From JAVVHH01 sp963835135 (GTDB lineage: Bacteria; Pseudomonadota; Alphaproteobacteria; Acetobacterales; Acetobacteraceae), in contig CAWIEF010000003.1 of NCBI GenBank assembly GCA_963835135.1, positions 1,302,001-1,366,000 of the forward strand: DNA of 64,000 nt, written 5' to 3'. The notes under the pieces were generated by a model. It was not told the DNA's origin. It searched no databases and worked only from the letters and a program-made list of their open reading frames with translations. Positions 27,381 through 37,267 of the stretch are shown here, in pieces. The stretch's first letter is position 1. Each line of letters begins with the position of its first letter. The position numbers were made by a program, and so were the translations under genes.

Positions 27381-30173
27381 ATGTCCCCACCCGTGGACAT
27401 CGCCCTTCCCCCGCGCCAGGACGACGGACAACGCGAGACGCCGGATCTACTTGGCCTGGTCCACCGCGCCCGCGCCCGCGCGGCCGATGACCCGTTCGGC
27501 AACCCTATCCTGTCGGCCGCGCTGGCCATCAGCCGGCGGCTGGACGAAGGGCTGCTCACCGAAGCTCAACTCGGCGCCGCGATCGCCGCCCTTCGCGACG
27601 ACGCCATGGACGCCCGCGCCGCGCGCCTGCGCGCCTATGTCGGCGACACCGACCCGGCTGCCTCGGCCGCCGCCCTCACGCGCCTGGCCGGCGAGTTCGT
27701 CGCACACGCCGGCCCCCGTCTGCACGACGCGCGCACGCGCCTTGAACGCGCCCGCTATGCCTGCGTATTTACCGCCCACCCCACCTTCGCCGCCGCCCCA
27801 CCCGCCTACGAAGCCATCGCCGCTGCCGCCAGCGCCCGCCCGATGCCGCAAGCAGGTGCATCGCATCGACCGTCCAAGCCGACGCTTGAAGACGAGTTCG
27901 CCGCCGCGACCAAGGCTCTCCAGCGCGGACGCGACGCCCTCGATGCGCTGTCCGGCGCCTTGCTCGACGCCGCCGGCGCGCGCTGGCCCGACAGCTGGCT
28001 CAATATCCAGCCCACCCCCGTCATCCTCGCCTCCTGGGTCGGCCTGGACACCGACGGACGCACCGACATCGGCTGGTGGGACTCCCTTCGCTTCCGCCTG
28101 CTGATGAAGCGGCAAGGTCTCGCCCGGCTGCTTGCCGAGGTCGAGACCACCGGAACCCTCGCGCTTCGGGTGCGCGAAGCCCTCGAGACCGTCGACGCCC
28201 AACTCGCGCTGGCCCCGCCCGGTCCTGACCCCGAGGCCGTCGAGCCGTTTGCCCGCGCCCTCATCGGCGGCCGCGAGCGTGCCCTGCTCTCGCCCGAACC
28301 GCTCCTCCCCCTCTTCGCCGCGGCCATCGCCGGAGCCGCTCCCGACGACCGCCGCCGCCTCTGCATCGCTCGCGCCGGCATCATGGGCCACGGCCTCTCC
28401 ATCGCCCACGCCCATGTGCGCCTCAACGCCGCCCAGCTGCACAACGCGGTCCGCCTGCGCCTCGGCCTGGCCGACCCGCCCGACGACCGTTCCCGTCGGC
28501 GCACCCTGCTCGCTGCCATCGACGACGCGCTTGGCTGCACCCTCGCCCAACCGGTCGATTTCGGCGCTCTCATCGCCGAACAATCGTCCGCGGTCCGCCT
28601 GATGATGCTGGTTGCGCAGATCACCAAGCACGTGGACCGCCACACTCCCGTACGCTTCCTCATCGCCGAGACCCGCACCGGCTTCACCTTGCTCGCCGCC
28701 CTCTGGCTTGCCCGCCTCTGCGGCTGCGACCGCACGATCGAGATCTCGCCCCTGTTCGAGACGCCCGACGCCCTCGAAGAGGGCATCCGCATCCTCGAAG
28801 AAGCCCTCCGCTCGCCGCATTACCGGAACTACCTCCGCGGCATCGGCCGTCTCTGCCTGCAGTTCGGCTACTCCGATAGCGGGCGCTTCCTCGGCCAACT
28901 GGCCGCCAGCTACCTCGTCGAGCGCCTCAAGCTTCGCCTCTCCGAAGCCATGGGGCGGTACGGCCTGGGCGACATCGAGATCGTCCTATTCGACACCCAC
29001 GGTGAAAGCATCGGCCGCGGCGCCCACCCGGGCACGCTGGCCGACCGCCTGCTCTATCTCTCCCCCACCGCCGCCCGCTCCACCCTCGCCGAAGCCGGCC
29101 TGCGCGTCCGCGAAGAAAGCAGCTTCCAGGGCGGCGACGGCTATCTGCTGTTCGGCACGCCCGAACTCGCGCTCGCCACCATCGCCCGCGTCGCCGAGCA
29201 CGCCCTACGGCCTACCGTCACCGCGCCCGACCCCATCTACCGCGAGCCCGACTTCGCCGCCGGCTTTTTCGTCACCATCCAGAGCGAGCTGCACGAGCTC
29301 CTCGAGGACCCCGGCTACGCCGCCCTGCTCGGCGCGTTCGGACCGGCCTTGCTCGACCCAACCGGCTCCCGCCCCAGCGCCCGCCAGTCCGATTCCGGCG
29401 GGCCCGCCACCATCCGCCACCCGCGCGAACTCCGCGCCATCCTCAACAACGCGATCCTCCAGCAGCTCGGCTGGTGCGCCAACACCATGCACGGCATCGG
29501 CGCCGCCGCCGCCCGCGACCCGGAGCTGTTCAACGAGTTACGCCGCTCCAGCCCCCGCTTCCGCCGCGCCCTCGATCTCGCCGAATACGCCGCCTCGGTG
29601 TCCGATCTCGACGTGCTCCGCGCCACCGTGTCCCTGCTCGACCCCGGCTCCTGGCTCGACCGTGCAGCCCACGCCCAGATTGCCGGCCGCGCCGATCGGC
29701 TGGCCGAGATTGCCGCCGCCCTCGGCAGCATGGGTTCTTGGGAGACCATGCAGCTCACCGTCCGCCGCGCCCAAGCCGATCAGCTGCGTCTCCGCGGCGC
29801 CTGGCCCGAGCTGCCCCGCATGGGCGACCGCGCCGCCCTGCTGCACGCCCTCCGCCTCGCCCTCATCGGCCGCATCTGGCTGCTCGCCACTGCCATCCCC
29901 GACTTCTCACCCCGCTTCGGCGCCACCCCGGAGGGCATCCGCGCCCGTCTCCTCCGCCTCGACGTCCCCGCCGCGCTCGACATCCTGCACGCCATCTTCC
30001 CCCGCGACCCGGGCCAGCTCGGCGCCCACGACTACGGCGAACCCTCCGGTCCCGCCGCCCACCTCTCCTACGAGCGCGAGCACGAGACTCTGTTCCAACC
30101 CATCGCCCGCCTGTTCGCGCTCACCCGCGAGATCACCGCCGCCTTGAGCCACGAGATCGGCGCGTTCGGCTGA
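27381..30173 (+). CDS. PEP carboxylase homologue with altered catalytic motifs
   Basis: A 930-residue protein aligning in order with phosphoenolpyruvate carboxylase. FTAHPTF (near residue 134) replaces the canonical TAHPTE. SWVGLDTDGR replaces SWxGGDRDG. GYSDSGRFLG replaces GYSDSxKDxG, with the catalytic Lys changed to Arg. DTHGESIGRG replaces HGRGGxxGRG, so the usual His and first Arg are gone while the last Arg remains. GSRPSAR is retained. The C-terminal QNTG that closes all active PEP carboxylases is missing: the protein ends SHEIGAFG. It may be a divergent enzyme or a relative with another function. Confidence 0.75.
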   Translation: MSPPVDIALPPRQDDGQRETPDLLGLVHRARARAADDPFGNPILSAALAISRRLDEGLLTEAQLGAAIAALRDDAMDARAARLRAYVGDTDPAASAAALTRLAGEFVAHAGPRLHDARTRLERARYACVFTAHPTFAAAPPAYEAIAAAASARPMPQAGASHRPSKPTLEDEFAAATKALQRGRDALDALSGALLDAAGARWPDSWLNIQPTPVILASWVGLDTDGRTDIGWWDSLRFRLLMKRQGLARLLAEVETTGTLALRVREALETVDAQLALAPPGPDPEAVEPFARALIGGRERALLSPEPLLPLFAAAIAGAAPDDRRRLCIARAGIMGHGLSIAHAHVRLNAAQLHNAVRLRLGLADPPDDRSRRRTLLAAIDDALGCTLAQPVDFGALIAEQSSAVRLMMLVAQITKHVDRHTPVRFLIAETRTGFTLLAALWLARLCGCDRTIEISPLFETPDALEEGIRILEEALRSPHYRNYLRGIGRLCLQFGYSDSGRFLGQLAASYLVERLKLRLSEAMGRYGLGDIEIVLFDTHGESIGRGAHPGTLADRLLYLSPTAARSTLAEAGLRVREESSFQGGDGYLLFGTPELALATIARVAEHALRPTVTAPDPIYREPDFAAGFFVTIQSELHELLEDPGYAALLGAFGPALLDPTGSRPSARQSDSGGPATIRHPRELRAILNNAILQQLGWCANTMHGIGAAAARDPELFNELRRSSPRFRRALDLAEYAASVSDLDVLRATVSLLDPGSWLDRAAHAQIAGRADRLAEIAAALGSMGSWETMQLTVRRAQADQLRLRGAWPELPRMGDRAALLHALRLALIGRIWLLATAIPDFSPRFGATPEGIRARLLRLDVPAALDILHAIFPRDPGQLGAHDYGEPSGPAAHLSYEREHETLFQPIARLFALTREITAALSHEIGAFG

Positions 30174-30187
30174 TCAACCGTGCCCTG

Positions 30188-30598
30188 CTAGCGTTGCTGC
30201 CATGGCAGCGCGTCTGCCTTCCACCCGGCGACCATACCACGATGCCCCTCCTCGTCCGGCGGCCCCTCGAAGCCATCGGCGATGTTGAACACCTGCCCGA
30301 ACCCGGCGGTGGCCGCCGCTCTCGCCGCCGCGACGCTTCGCACGCCGCTCCGGCATAGAAAGTAAATCTTGTGCTCCGGCGTCAGCCCCGCCTGACGCAG
30401 ATGGTCGGCAAATGCGCCATTGACCTGCATCGACGGATAAACCTGCCACGGGATCAACACCGGCTCCTGCCCTGTTTCGCTCAGGTCCGGCAAACCCACG
30501 AAGGCCCACTCCGCATCCGTCCGCACATCCACGAGCCGGGCCTGCCGATCGCTCCGGAGCGTCTCGTACACCGCCCGCGGCGACACATTCTCAACCAT
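30188..30598 (-). CDS. rhodanese-domain protein
   Basis: A 136-residue single rhodanese domain that would carry sulfane sulfur on Cys82 in the active-site loop CRSGVRS. LVDVRTDAEW near residue 22 is the family's first signature. The start ATG at 30598 is chosen because AGGAG lies nine bases upstream and it overlaps the last codons of the family 4 glycosyltransferase gene (ATGGTTGA); an upstream in-frame ATG at 30622 lacks this. It is the last gene of the minus-strand secretion/glycosylation cluster; why a rhodanese is there is not clear. Confidence 0.9.
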   Translation of the reverse strand: MVENVSPRAVYETLRSDRQARLVDVRTDAEWAFVGLPDLSETGQEPVLIPWQVYPSMQVNGAFADHLRQAGLTPEHKIYFLCRSGVRSVAAARAAATAGFGQVFNIADGFEGPPDEEGHRGMVAGWKADALPWQQR

Positions 30599-31835
30599 CG
30601 AACCCACTCCTGACCGCCCCACTTAGGTCACCGGACGCCACCCGCGCAATCACCGCCCCGTACCGCCGCAGATAGTCGCCCATCCCCAGTCGACGGTCCG
30701 CAAACGCGCGCGCGCCCGCGCGGATCGACCCGGCCAGCACCCGATCGTCCAGCACGTCCTGCACCCGCTCGGCGAGCCGGAGCGGTTCCAAGCACGGCGT
30801 GAGCACTCCGCTAACCCCGTCTGCGACGAACTCCCGCACCGGCGCGGTGTCGCTGCCCACGATCGCGCACCCACACGCCATCGCCTCCCGCAAGCTCCAC
30901 GACGCCACGAACGGGTACGTCAGATACACGTGCGCGTCCGAGCGCTGCAGCAACGCGACGAACGCCGCATAATCGACCTTTCCCGCGAACAGCACGCGCG
31001 CCGGGTCGAGCCCGCCGATTTCAGCCAGCATGTATGCCCGCCAACTCATCTCCCGTAGCGCCGCCCCGTAGCTGACGCCGTCACCGCCGACAATGACGGC
31101 CTTGAGCCTAGGCCGCTCGCGCAGCAGGATCGGCAGCGCCCGCATGAGGATGTGGAACCCGCGATAGGGCTCCAGATCACGCGCCACATAGGTCACCAGT
31201 TCGTCGGCCGGATCGACACGGAACCCGGCCAGTTGGAACGGCCGCCCACCTGCCTGCGGATCGGGCCGGCACACATCCAGATCGACACCCTCCGGCACCA
31301 CCGCGATCCGCTCCTGCGCCCAGCCGGGATAGGTTCCATGCTGGAAGCGCGTCGGCGTCTGACCCATGCCCGGATTGCACAGCGCGAGCAGGTTGACGGC
31401 GTTCTTTGCGCGCACGGCGGCCGTTCCGCCCGGTGGCAGCGGAAACTCCGGGTCGAACCCCACATCGAGACCCTCGGTCCGGTAAAAGAATTCGAAGTAG
31501 CCGAGCACCGGGACGTCTGGCCACACATCCTGCAGGTCGAGCAATTCGCCCCACCCGTGATGCCCGATCACGATGTCCGGCCGATAGCCCAGCGCCTTCA
31601 GCCGCCCCGCCGCCTCCGCCACCGCCGCTGCACGAGCCATCGCTGACCCGAGATCCGACGCCACGGCCCCGTTCACCGCCGGCGGGCCGCGATAGACCAC
31701 CTTACGCGCGCCCGCGATGTGATTGTCGTTCGCCTCGGTCATGAACAGCACTTCGTGCGCCGGGTCGGTCACGAGATGCCGGACCATATGCAAGAACTGG
31801 CCCGGGAAGTTCTGATGGACGAATAGGATCCGCAC
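30591..31835 (-). CDS. family 4 glycosyltransferase
   Basis: A 414-residue GT-B glycosyltransferase. The N-terminal domain begins MRILFVHQNFPGQFLHM and is of the type found in large surface-polysaccharide and glycoprotein clusters. The C-terminal nucleotide-sugar-binding half has VTYVARDLEPYRGFHILM and the E-x7-E region SLREAMACGCAIVGSDTAPV. Donor and acceptor are unknown. It follows the unknown gene by 21 bases and overlaps the rhodanese gene by 8. Confidence 0.9.
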   Translation of the reverse strand: MRILFVHQNFPGQFLHMVRHLVTDPAHEVLFMTEANDNHIAGARKVVYRGPPAVNGAVASDLGSAMARAAAVAEAAGRLKALGYRPDIVIGHHGWGELLDLQDVWPDVPVLGYFEFFYRTEGLDVGFDPEFPLPPGGTAAVRAKNAVNLLALCNPGMGQTPTRFQHGTYPGWAQERIAVVPEGVDLDVCRPDPQAGGRPFQLAGFRVDPADELVTYVARDLEPYRGFHILMRALPILLRERPRLKAVIVGGDGVSYGAALREMSWRAYMLAEIGGLDPARVLFAGKVDYAAFVALLQRSDAHVYLTYPFVASWSLREAMACGCAIVGSDTAPVREFVADGVSGVLTPCLEPLRLAERVQDVLDDRVLAGSIRAGARAFADRRLGMGDYLRRYGAVIARVASGDLSGAVRSGFDG

Positions 31836-31856
31836 GCCGACCCCGACCGGCTTAGG

Positions 31857-32681
31857 CTATCGCCGCCGCTTTGCCGCCGGCGCAGCCTCGGCCGCCTCCT
31901 TGGGCAGCAGCACGATATGGTAGGCCTCCAGCGCCGCCAAACTCGGCGCTTCGCAGGGCATGTCGCTGACGGGTCCCACCACCGTCCCATCCACGAACGT
32001 CGCTGACACGGCCAGGGTGAAGCCCTCGGCCGCCGCTCCGCGCAGCCGCACGTGCAAGCCCAGCACCGGAAGCGACATTCCCCGACTGCCGCAGAACTGC
32101 CCCAACTCCGCCCACGGCGACAGCCATCCCCGCCCCAGGACGGCCTGGTATTCCAACTCGCCCGGCAGCGTCAGCCGCGACGATTGCAGCGCGAAGCCCT
32201 CGATCCACCGTCGCCCGCCCCGCTCTCCGATCCATTCGCCAAACCGCCCGCCGATGTCGCCGCGCCCATACACATGCGCCATGGCTTCGATCGGTGGGGC
32301 CGGAGCCGCGGCTGCCGCCGCGGCCGGAGCCGGCCCGTCCGCCCGTGCGTCGCTCACCCGCAACACCTGGAGCTTCGGCGCCTCCAGCCCCGCTTCGGCG
32401 CCCTGGTAGATCGTGACCATCACGTGCGCCGGCCCGCCGATCACCTTGACCAGAGCCGCGTCCTCGCGTCCGGCCAACCAGCCTTCCCCAAAGCCCGCGA
32501 TGGCGACCCGACCCGGCATCGCTCCCGGCGCTGCCGATAGCCGCACCAGCGGCAGCCCGGTCTGCGGGTTCGGCGCCGGCGACCCGGCCGCCCCGAACAC
32601 GCAATACGTCCCGGCCTCGAGCGCCATGAGCGTCGCCGTCGTCCGCAACTCGGTCGGCGGGCGGCTCGTGTGATCCGACAT
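31857..32681 (-). CDS. unknown protein of the secretion/glycosylation cluster
   Basis: A 274-residue soluble protein without signal peptide or membrane segment. It has a beta-rich N-terminal part, an Ala/Pro-rich linker (about residues 118-135) and a Trp-containing beta-rich C-terminal part (RWIEGFALQ, GRGWLSPWAELGQFCG, ending in a basic AAKRRR). The Trp spacing recalls beta-sandwich repeats such as hydrophobic-W modules, but I do not claim membership. ATG at 32681 is five bases after the end of the large glycosyltransferase gene; it is probably co-translated with it. Confidence 0.7.
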   Translation of the reverse strand: MSDHTSRPPTELRTTATLMALEAGTYCVFGAAGSPAPNPQTGLPLVRLSAAPGAMPGRVAIAGFGEGWLAGREDAALVKVIGGPAHVMVTIYQGAEAGLEAPKLQVLRVSDARADGPAPAAAAAAAPAPPIEAMAHVYGRGDIGGRFGEWIGERGGRRWIEGFALQSSRLTLPGELEYQAVLGRGWLSPWAELGQFCGSRGMSLPVLGLHVRLRGAAAEGFTLAVSATFVDGTVVGPVSDMPCEAPSLAALEAYHIVLLPKEAAEAAPAAKRRR

Positions 32682-32686
32682 CGGCT

Positions 32687-35353
32687 TCAGTCCAGCTGCA
32701 TCTCCCGCCAAGGTTGCAGTCCGGCCGATGCCGACGCAAGCCGCAACAGGGCGTCATTCACTCCCGCCGCCGGCAGCCCGAGCGGCAGCAGGTGTCCCCG
32801 CCCGGTCGCCCTGATCCGCTCCGCCGGCGCGCCCAGATCGAACGCCACCGCCGCTAATCCCGCCTGCCACGCCCGGGTCAATGCAAAGCACCAGGTTTCC
32901 GGCCAGATCGACGGAATGAACGCCAGCTGCGCCCGCTGCTCGCGAACGAGCCCGACCGCCTCCGACGCCGCATATCGCCCCGTGACGAACACCGGGCCAG
33001 CCGCCATCAACCGCTCGTCATCCTCGGTGACCCCGCAGACGACGAATTCGAGCGGCAATGCCCGCACTCGCGCATCCTCGGCACAACCGAGCAGGACATC
33101 GAACCCCTTCTCGACCCCGATCGCACCCACCACACACACCCGCGCCACCGCCCCGCGCGGCGCCGCCTGGAGCAGCCCCAGCGCGCCGTCGTCCTCCCAC
33201 GCCACGACCTCCGGTCGCACCGCCGGAAAATGCCGCTTCATCCGGCGGGCCGTATCCGCCGTCGGCACCACGACCCGGCGGCACGCAGCGAACTCGGCGG
33301 TCGACCGCGCGACGAGATCGCCCACGGCGATGACTTCTTCCAGGTGGGACCCCAACCTCGCCACGCACGCCTCGCATGCCGCGACAGCAGGCTCGCCGCA
33401 ATACCGGCGCTCCTGCCCGATCAAGGAGATACGCGGGCAAAACGAGGCCGCGTCATGGACCCAAAACTCCATCGGGATGCCCAACCGGTCCGCTAAGCCC
33501 AGCACCCCGTGCGCGTGTCCAAGCGTGTGATGCACCTCGATGTGCGTCGGCCGATCCTCCCGCAATAGCGCAGCCAACTGCGACAGCTCGTCCGGCACCG
33601 CAAAGCGGAGGTCCTCGTATCCCTCGATGCGACACCCCGCTGCGGCAGGCACCAATACGACCGGCCGCACCCCGTCCTCGCGCAGCGCCGCCGCCCGGGT
33701 CGCCACGAGCTCGGCCACGCCCCCGCCCTCGCCGTGGCTGATGAGGATCACCGCCCGAGCGGCCTGACCCTCTCGCCACAGGACCGCTTCGATCCGACGC
33801 CGCGCCGCGAACAGCGGGTCGGCCGCGACATGCGCCGCAATCAACGACGCGTAGGCTGGATGGTGCCGCTCGAGGATCGCTTGGTTGCGCCGGCGTAGAT
33901 CGGTGCGGCCCGCACCAAATGACATCCCTCCGTGATGGGCAACCAACACGTCCAGCGCCGCGACGTGCCGCCATCCGCGGCGGCGCGCCCGCAGGCAGAA
34001 GTCGCTTTCCTCGCCGTATCCTTGCGCGAACAGGTCTTCCCGGAACAGGCCAACCTGATCGAGGCAGTCCCGCCGCACATAGAGGCAAAATCCGACCCCG
34101 ACCGGCACCTCTGCAATCAAGCCTGCATTGATGTGCCGCGCCGCCTCGTCGGCCCGGCCCGGCGCCGCCGTCATACCACAGGAGACGATGCTGCCATCGT
34201 TGGAGAGCGGAGTGGCCGTCCCGATCTCGGCCGCGGCATAGGCAGCCGCCCGCAACCGCTCCAGCCAGCCCGGCGGCACCAGCGTATCGCTGTTGAGCAG
34301 GACCACGTCCCGTCCCGCGGCCGCTCTCAATCCCGTATTCGCCGCCGCCGGAAAGCCCCGGTTCTCCGCATGCCGGTGCAGCCGCACCCGTCCAGCCCGC
34401 GCGAGGGCATCGAGAGCGGCCACACACTCCGGCTCCGGCGACCCATCGTCGACGACATGCACCACCGTCGCAGCCGGCACGCTGGCCAACACCGCCTCCA
34501 CGCACGCGAGCGCCACCGCCGCACTGCCGAACACTGGCACGACGATGTCCGTCTCCCGATGCCGCAGATCGACATGCGGGTCGCCCGGCTCCGCGTGATC
34601 GGGTTGAGCGGTCAGCCAGATCGGACTGCCCAGCAGATGCCGCCCGCCCGCGTCGGTGATCGCAACCGGGTCGCCCAACTGCCGCACCATCTCGGCTGGA
34701 AGCTGGAAGGTGCGAGGCCGGGCGAGCGGCGCCAGACCCTCGACCTCATCGGCCAGGGCACCCGCGACCACCATGCGCACGGCATTCGGGCCGCGCACGG
34801 TCAGCGTCGGCCTCCGGTCCGGATCGCTGGGGTGCCACGCCCAGCCGGTCAGGCCCCCATCGATCTCGGAAACGAACCCCTGCACCGCGCGCAAGCGGCG
34901 AAGCGGCAACGGGCTGCCGAGACAGGCCCCGCCCGGCCCCGCGACGACCAGGCTCTCGCCAGCTTCCAACCGGTCCGACGGCTCGAGGCGCCGGCCGTCG
35001 AGGACGATGGCGCTCGGCTGGCCTGGCCCACTCTGCACCCGCCCATCGGGACCGAGGCCGCACCAGCCGGGCAGGTTCGCCACGGTCGCGCATCGAGCCG
35101 CAAGCGCGGCCAATTCGGGCGTAACGACGCTTTGCTGCAGCGCTTGCTCGGCGGCCGACGCTGCGCTGGCGGCCTCTCCGAGCGCAAGGTGGGCCAACGC
35201 CAGCGCCATCCAGGCCGAGGGACTCTGGTTTCGACGCGCAAGGAGTGCGAGACGCTGTGCGGCGCGGGCCGGGTCGCCGCAGGTGAGGAGCTGCGACGCG
35301 AGCGTCAGCGCGACCAGTGTGTCGGCCGGAACGAGCCGATGCGCTCGCTCCAA
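32687..35353 (-). CDS. large bifunctional glycosyltransferase (TPR-GT2-GT4)
   Basis: At least 888 residues. The start has TPR-like helices (residues 1-90), then a beta-rich spacer with GLTGWAWHPSDPDRR near 165, then a GT-A domain (IVVPVFGSAAVAL near 265, HVVDDGSPEPE, VVLLNSDTLVPPGWLERLR) and a GT-B-like C-terminal half (about 510-888; VVGAIGVEKGFDVLLGC, PSIWPETWCFALTRAW). The start is doubtful: TTG 35353 is used, but the frame stays open upstream and the preceding 40 codons still look like TPR helix while containing no ATG, GTG or TTG; they overlap the stop of the Sel1 gene. Confidence 0.85.
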   Translation of the reverse strand: MERAHRLVPADTLVALTLASQLLTCGDPARAAQRLALLARRNQSPSAWMALALAHLALGEAASAASAAEQALQQSVVTPELAALAARCATVANLPGWCGLGPDGRVQSGPGQPSAIVLDGRRLEPSDRLEAGESLVVAGPGGACLGSPLPLRRLRAVQGFVSEIDGGLTGWAWHPSDPDRRPTLTVRGPNAVRMVVAGALADEVEGLAPLARPRTFQLPAEMVRQLGDPVAITDAGGRHLLGSPIWLTAQPDHAEPGDPHVDLRHRETDIVVPVFGSAAVALACVEAVLASVPAATVVHVVDDGSPEPECVAALDALARAGRVRLHRHAENRGFPAAANTGLRAAAGRDVVLLNSDTLVPPGWLERLRAAAYAAAEIGTATPLSNDGSIVSCGMTAAPGRADEAARHINAGLIAEVPVGVGFCLYVRRDCLDQVGLFREDLFAQGYGEESDFCLRARRRGWRHVAALDVLVAHHGGMSFGAGRTDLRRRNQAILERHHPAYASLIAAHVAADPLFAARRRIEAVLWREGQAARAVILISHGEGGGVAELVATRAAALREDGVRPVVLVPAAAGCRIEGYEDLRFAVPDELSQLAALLREDRPTHIEVHHTLGHAHGVLGLADRLGIPMEFWVHDAASFCPRISLIGQERRYCGEPAVAACEACVARLGSHLEEVIAVGDLVARSTAEFAACRRVVVPTADTARRMKRHFPAVRPEVVAWEDDGALGLLQAAPRGAVARVCVVGAIGVEKGFDVLLGCAEDARVRALPLEFVVCGVTEDDERLMAAGPVFVTGRYAASEAVGLVREQRAQLAFIPSIWPETWCFALTRAWQAGLAAVAFDLGAPAERIRATGRGHLLPLGLPAAGVNDALLRLASASAGLQPWREMQLD

Positions 35354-35453
35354 CCAGCGCCGCGCCTCCGCCTCGCGTCCGGCCCCTATGGCCGCCTGAG
35401 CCCTCGCCCAGGCAAGAGCGGCCGGATTACCCGTCGTAGCGGCAGCAGTTCGG

Positions 35454-37238
35454 TCAGGCGCGTTGCTGGACAGGAGCGCTCGGCGTCGGTGGCGCCGGTG
35501 CCGGCAGGGGCGGCAACGCGGCGATGTCGTTCGCCGCTTCGGCGACGCCTGCCGCCAGCGCGCGGCGGAGCATCGTCTCGGCCTGTGACCGGTCGATCTG
35601 GCCAGCCAGGCCCCGCGCGAGGTAACGCCCCAGCATCAGCATGGCGAACGGGTGATCATGCGCCGCCGCCTTGGCGAACCAGGCTTGCGCGGCCGATCGA
35701 TCGATGGGGATGTCGTGCCCGCCGCCAAGCAGGGCGCCCATCGCGAACTGCGCGCCGGGATGGCCCCGTTCCGCCGCGACCTCGAACAGGTTCTTCGCTG
35801 CCTCGTGGTCGCGCGGGCCGCCGCGGCCATTGACCATCATCTCCGCCAGCGCGACCTGCGCCTCGACCAAGCCCGCATCCGCGGCCCGCTTGATCCAGTC
35901 GCGGCCACCCTGCACGTCGACCGGAACACCATGCCCTTCCGCCAACATGCGGCCATACCAGAACTGGGCGTTGACCACGCCGTCCGCCGCCCGCCGCAGC
36001 CATTGCGCCGCGGCCGCCAGATCCTTCTCGATGCCCACGCCCTCGGCGAGGCAAACACCGTAGTTGAAGGCCGCGACCAAATCGCCCTCGTTGGCGGCGG
36101 CCGCGAACCACTCGCGCGTGCGAACACGGTCTTCCCGCTGGCCGCCGCCGCGGAGCACCAAGTCGGCTAGGCCCGACCGCGCCAGCTTGTCGCCGCGCTC
36201 GCCCGAGATCCGGAACCAACGCGCCGCCTCGTTCTGGTCGCGCGGGACACCGGCTCCGTTGTTGTAGAGCGTCGCCAACGTGCGCGCAGCCGCAGCATGA
36301 CCGGCTTCCGCGGCGCGTGTGTACCACAAGGCGGCTTCGGCGAAGTTGGGCGGCAGGTCGCCGCCTTTGGCGTATAGATCGCCCACGAGGGCGGCTGCTT
36401 CCGCATCGCCCGCCAACGCCGCCCGGCGCAGCCAGGACTCGCCATTCGTGGTGTCGCGCGCCACACCGCGCCCCTCCAACAGGGCGACGCCCCACTTCGC
36501 TTGTCCCTGGCGCACGCCGCGCTCCGCGGCCTGCTGAAAGTGTCTGGCGGCCGCTTCGAGATCGCGGTCGATCCCAACACCGTTCTCGAGCGCGACACCG
36601 AACAGATAGAGGCCTAGCGGCAGCTTCGCCTCGGCGGCGCGCGCGAGTTGGGCGGTCGCGGCTTTCTGCTGCGCTTCGGACACCGCCGTCCGCATCAGTG
36701 CGAGGCCGTGTCCAAGTGATCCCTGAGCACAGCCGGCCTGCGCCGAAGCGCGATACCAGCGATCCGACGCCGCAATGTCGCGCATGTGCGCAGGGCCGGA
36801 GACGTAAATGTAGCCGAGCAACGCCTGCGCTTCAGCGTGGCCGGCTTCGGCGGCCTGCAACCCGAATTTGAGCGCCCGCTCAAAGTCGGGCTCGCCACGG
36901 TCGGCATCGCTGAACAAGGGGGAACCCGGCCCCATGTCGGCACCCCGGCCTGCACCGGTCAGATAGACTGTCGCCAATACCGCTTGCGCGTCGACATGCC
37001 CGGCATCGGCCGCCTTCTCGAGCCAGAACGACGCGGTGCTCCGGCTCGGCGGAACGCCCCTGCCGTCCAGGTAAGCTTTTCCGACCCAGAACTGACCATC
37101 TGCAATCCCGCGCTCCGCCGCGGTTGCGAAAACGGCAAACACCGAGGCCGCATCGCCCGCTTCGGCGCGCTTGATTGCCTCGCGAACCCGGCTAGTCGGC
37201 GACATCTTTGCCGCAAGCCGCCCGAATACGCCCACCAT
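35454..37238 (-). CDS. Sel1-repeat protein
   Basis: A 594-residue alpha-solenoid of about a dozen Sel1-like TPR repeats, each ending in a pattern such as AAEAGHAEAQALLGYIYVSG or AADAGLVEAQVALAEMMVNG. The repeats begin near residue 27 and run to about 570, then a Pro-rich tail. No signal peptide or membrane segment, so it should be cytoplasmic. Such proteins serve as scaffolds. It lies 29 bases after the HlyD-type gene and before the large glycosyltransferase, suggesting it brings enzyme, substrate or secretion machine together. Confidence 0.9.
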   Translation of the reverse strand: MVGVFGRLAAKMSPTSRVREAIKRAEAGDAASVFAVFATAAERGIADGQFWVGKAYLDGRGVPPSRSTASFWLEKAADAGHVDAQAVLATVYLTGAGRGADMGPGSPLFSDADRGEPDFERALKFGLQAAEAGHAEAQALLGYIYVSGPAHMRDIAASDRWYRASAQAGCAQGSLGHGLALMRTAVSEAQQKAATAQLARAAEAKLPLGLYLFGVALENGVGIDRDLEAAARHFQQAAERGVRQGQAKWGVALLEGRGVARDTTNGESWLRRAALAGDAEAAALVGDLYAKGGDLPPNFAEAALWYTRAAEAGHAAAARTLATLYNNGAGVPRDQNEAARWFRISGERGDKLARSGLADLVLRGGGQREDRVRTREWFAAAANEGDLVAAFNYGVCLAEGVGIEKDLAAAAQWLRRAADGVVNAQFWYGRMLAEGHGVPVDVQGGRDWIKRAADAGLVEAQVALAEMMVNGRGGPRDHEAAKNLFEVAAERGHPGAQFAMGALLGGGHDIPIDRSAAQAWFAKAAAHDHPFAMLMLGRYLARGLAGQIDRSQAETMLRRALAAGVAEAANDIAALPPLPAPAPPTPSAPVQQRA

Positions 37239-37267
37239 GCCTTACCCTGCCTGGTCGCCGGCGCCGT

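Noticed and set aside
27447..28898. A 483-codon minus-strand frame opposite the PEP-carboxylase homologue
   Set aside because: Gly/Glu/Ala-rich shadow without start signal or family resemblance.
33932..35833. A 633-codon + strand frame opposite the glycosyltransferase and Sel1 genes
   Set aside because: It spans two real minus-strand genes and their junction and has shadow composition (Arg/Pro/Gln).
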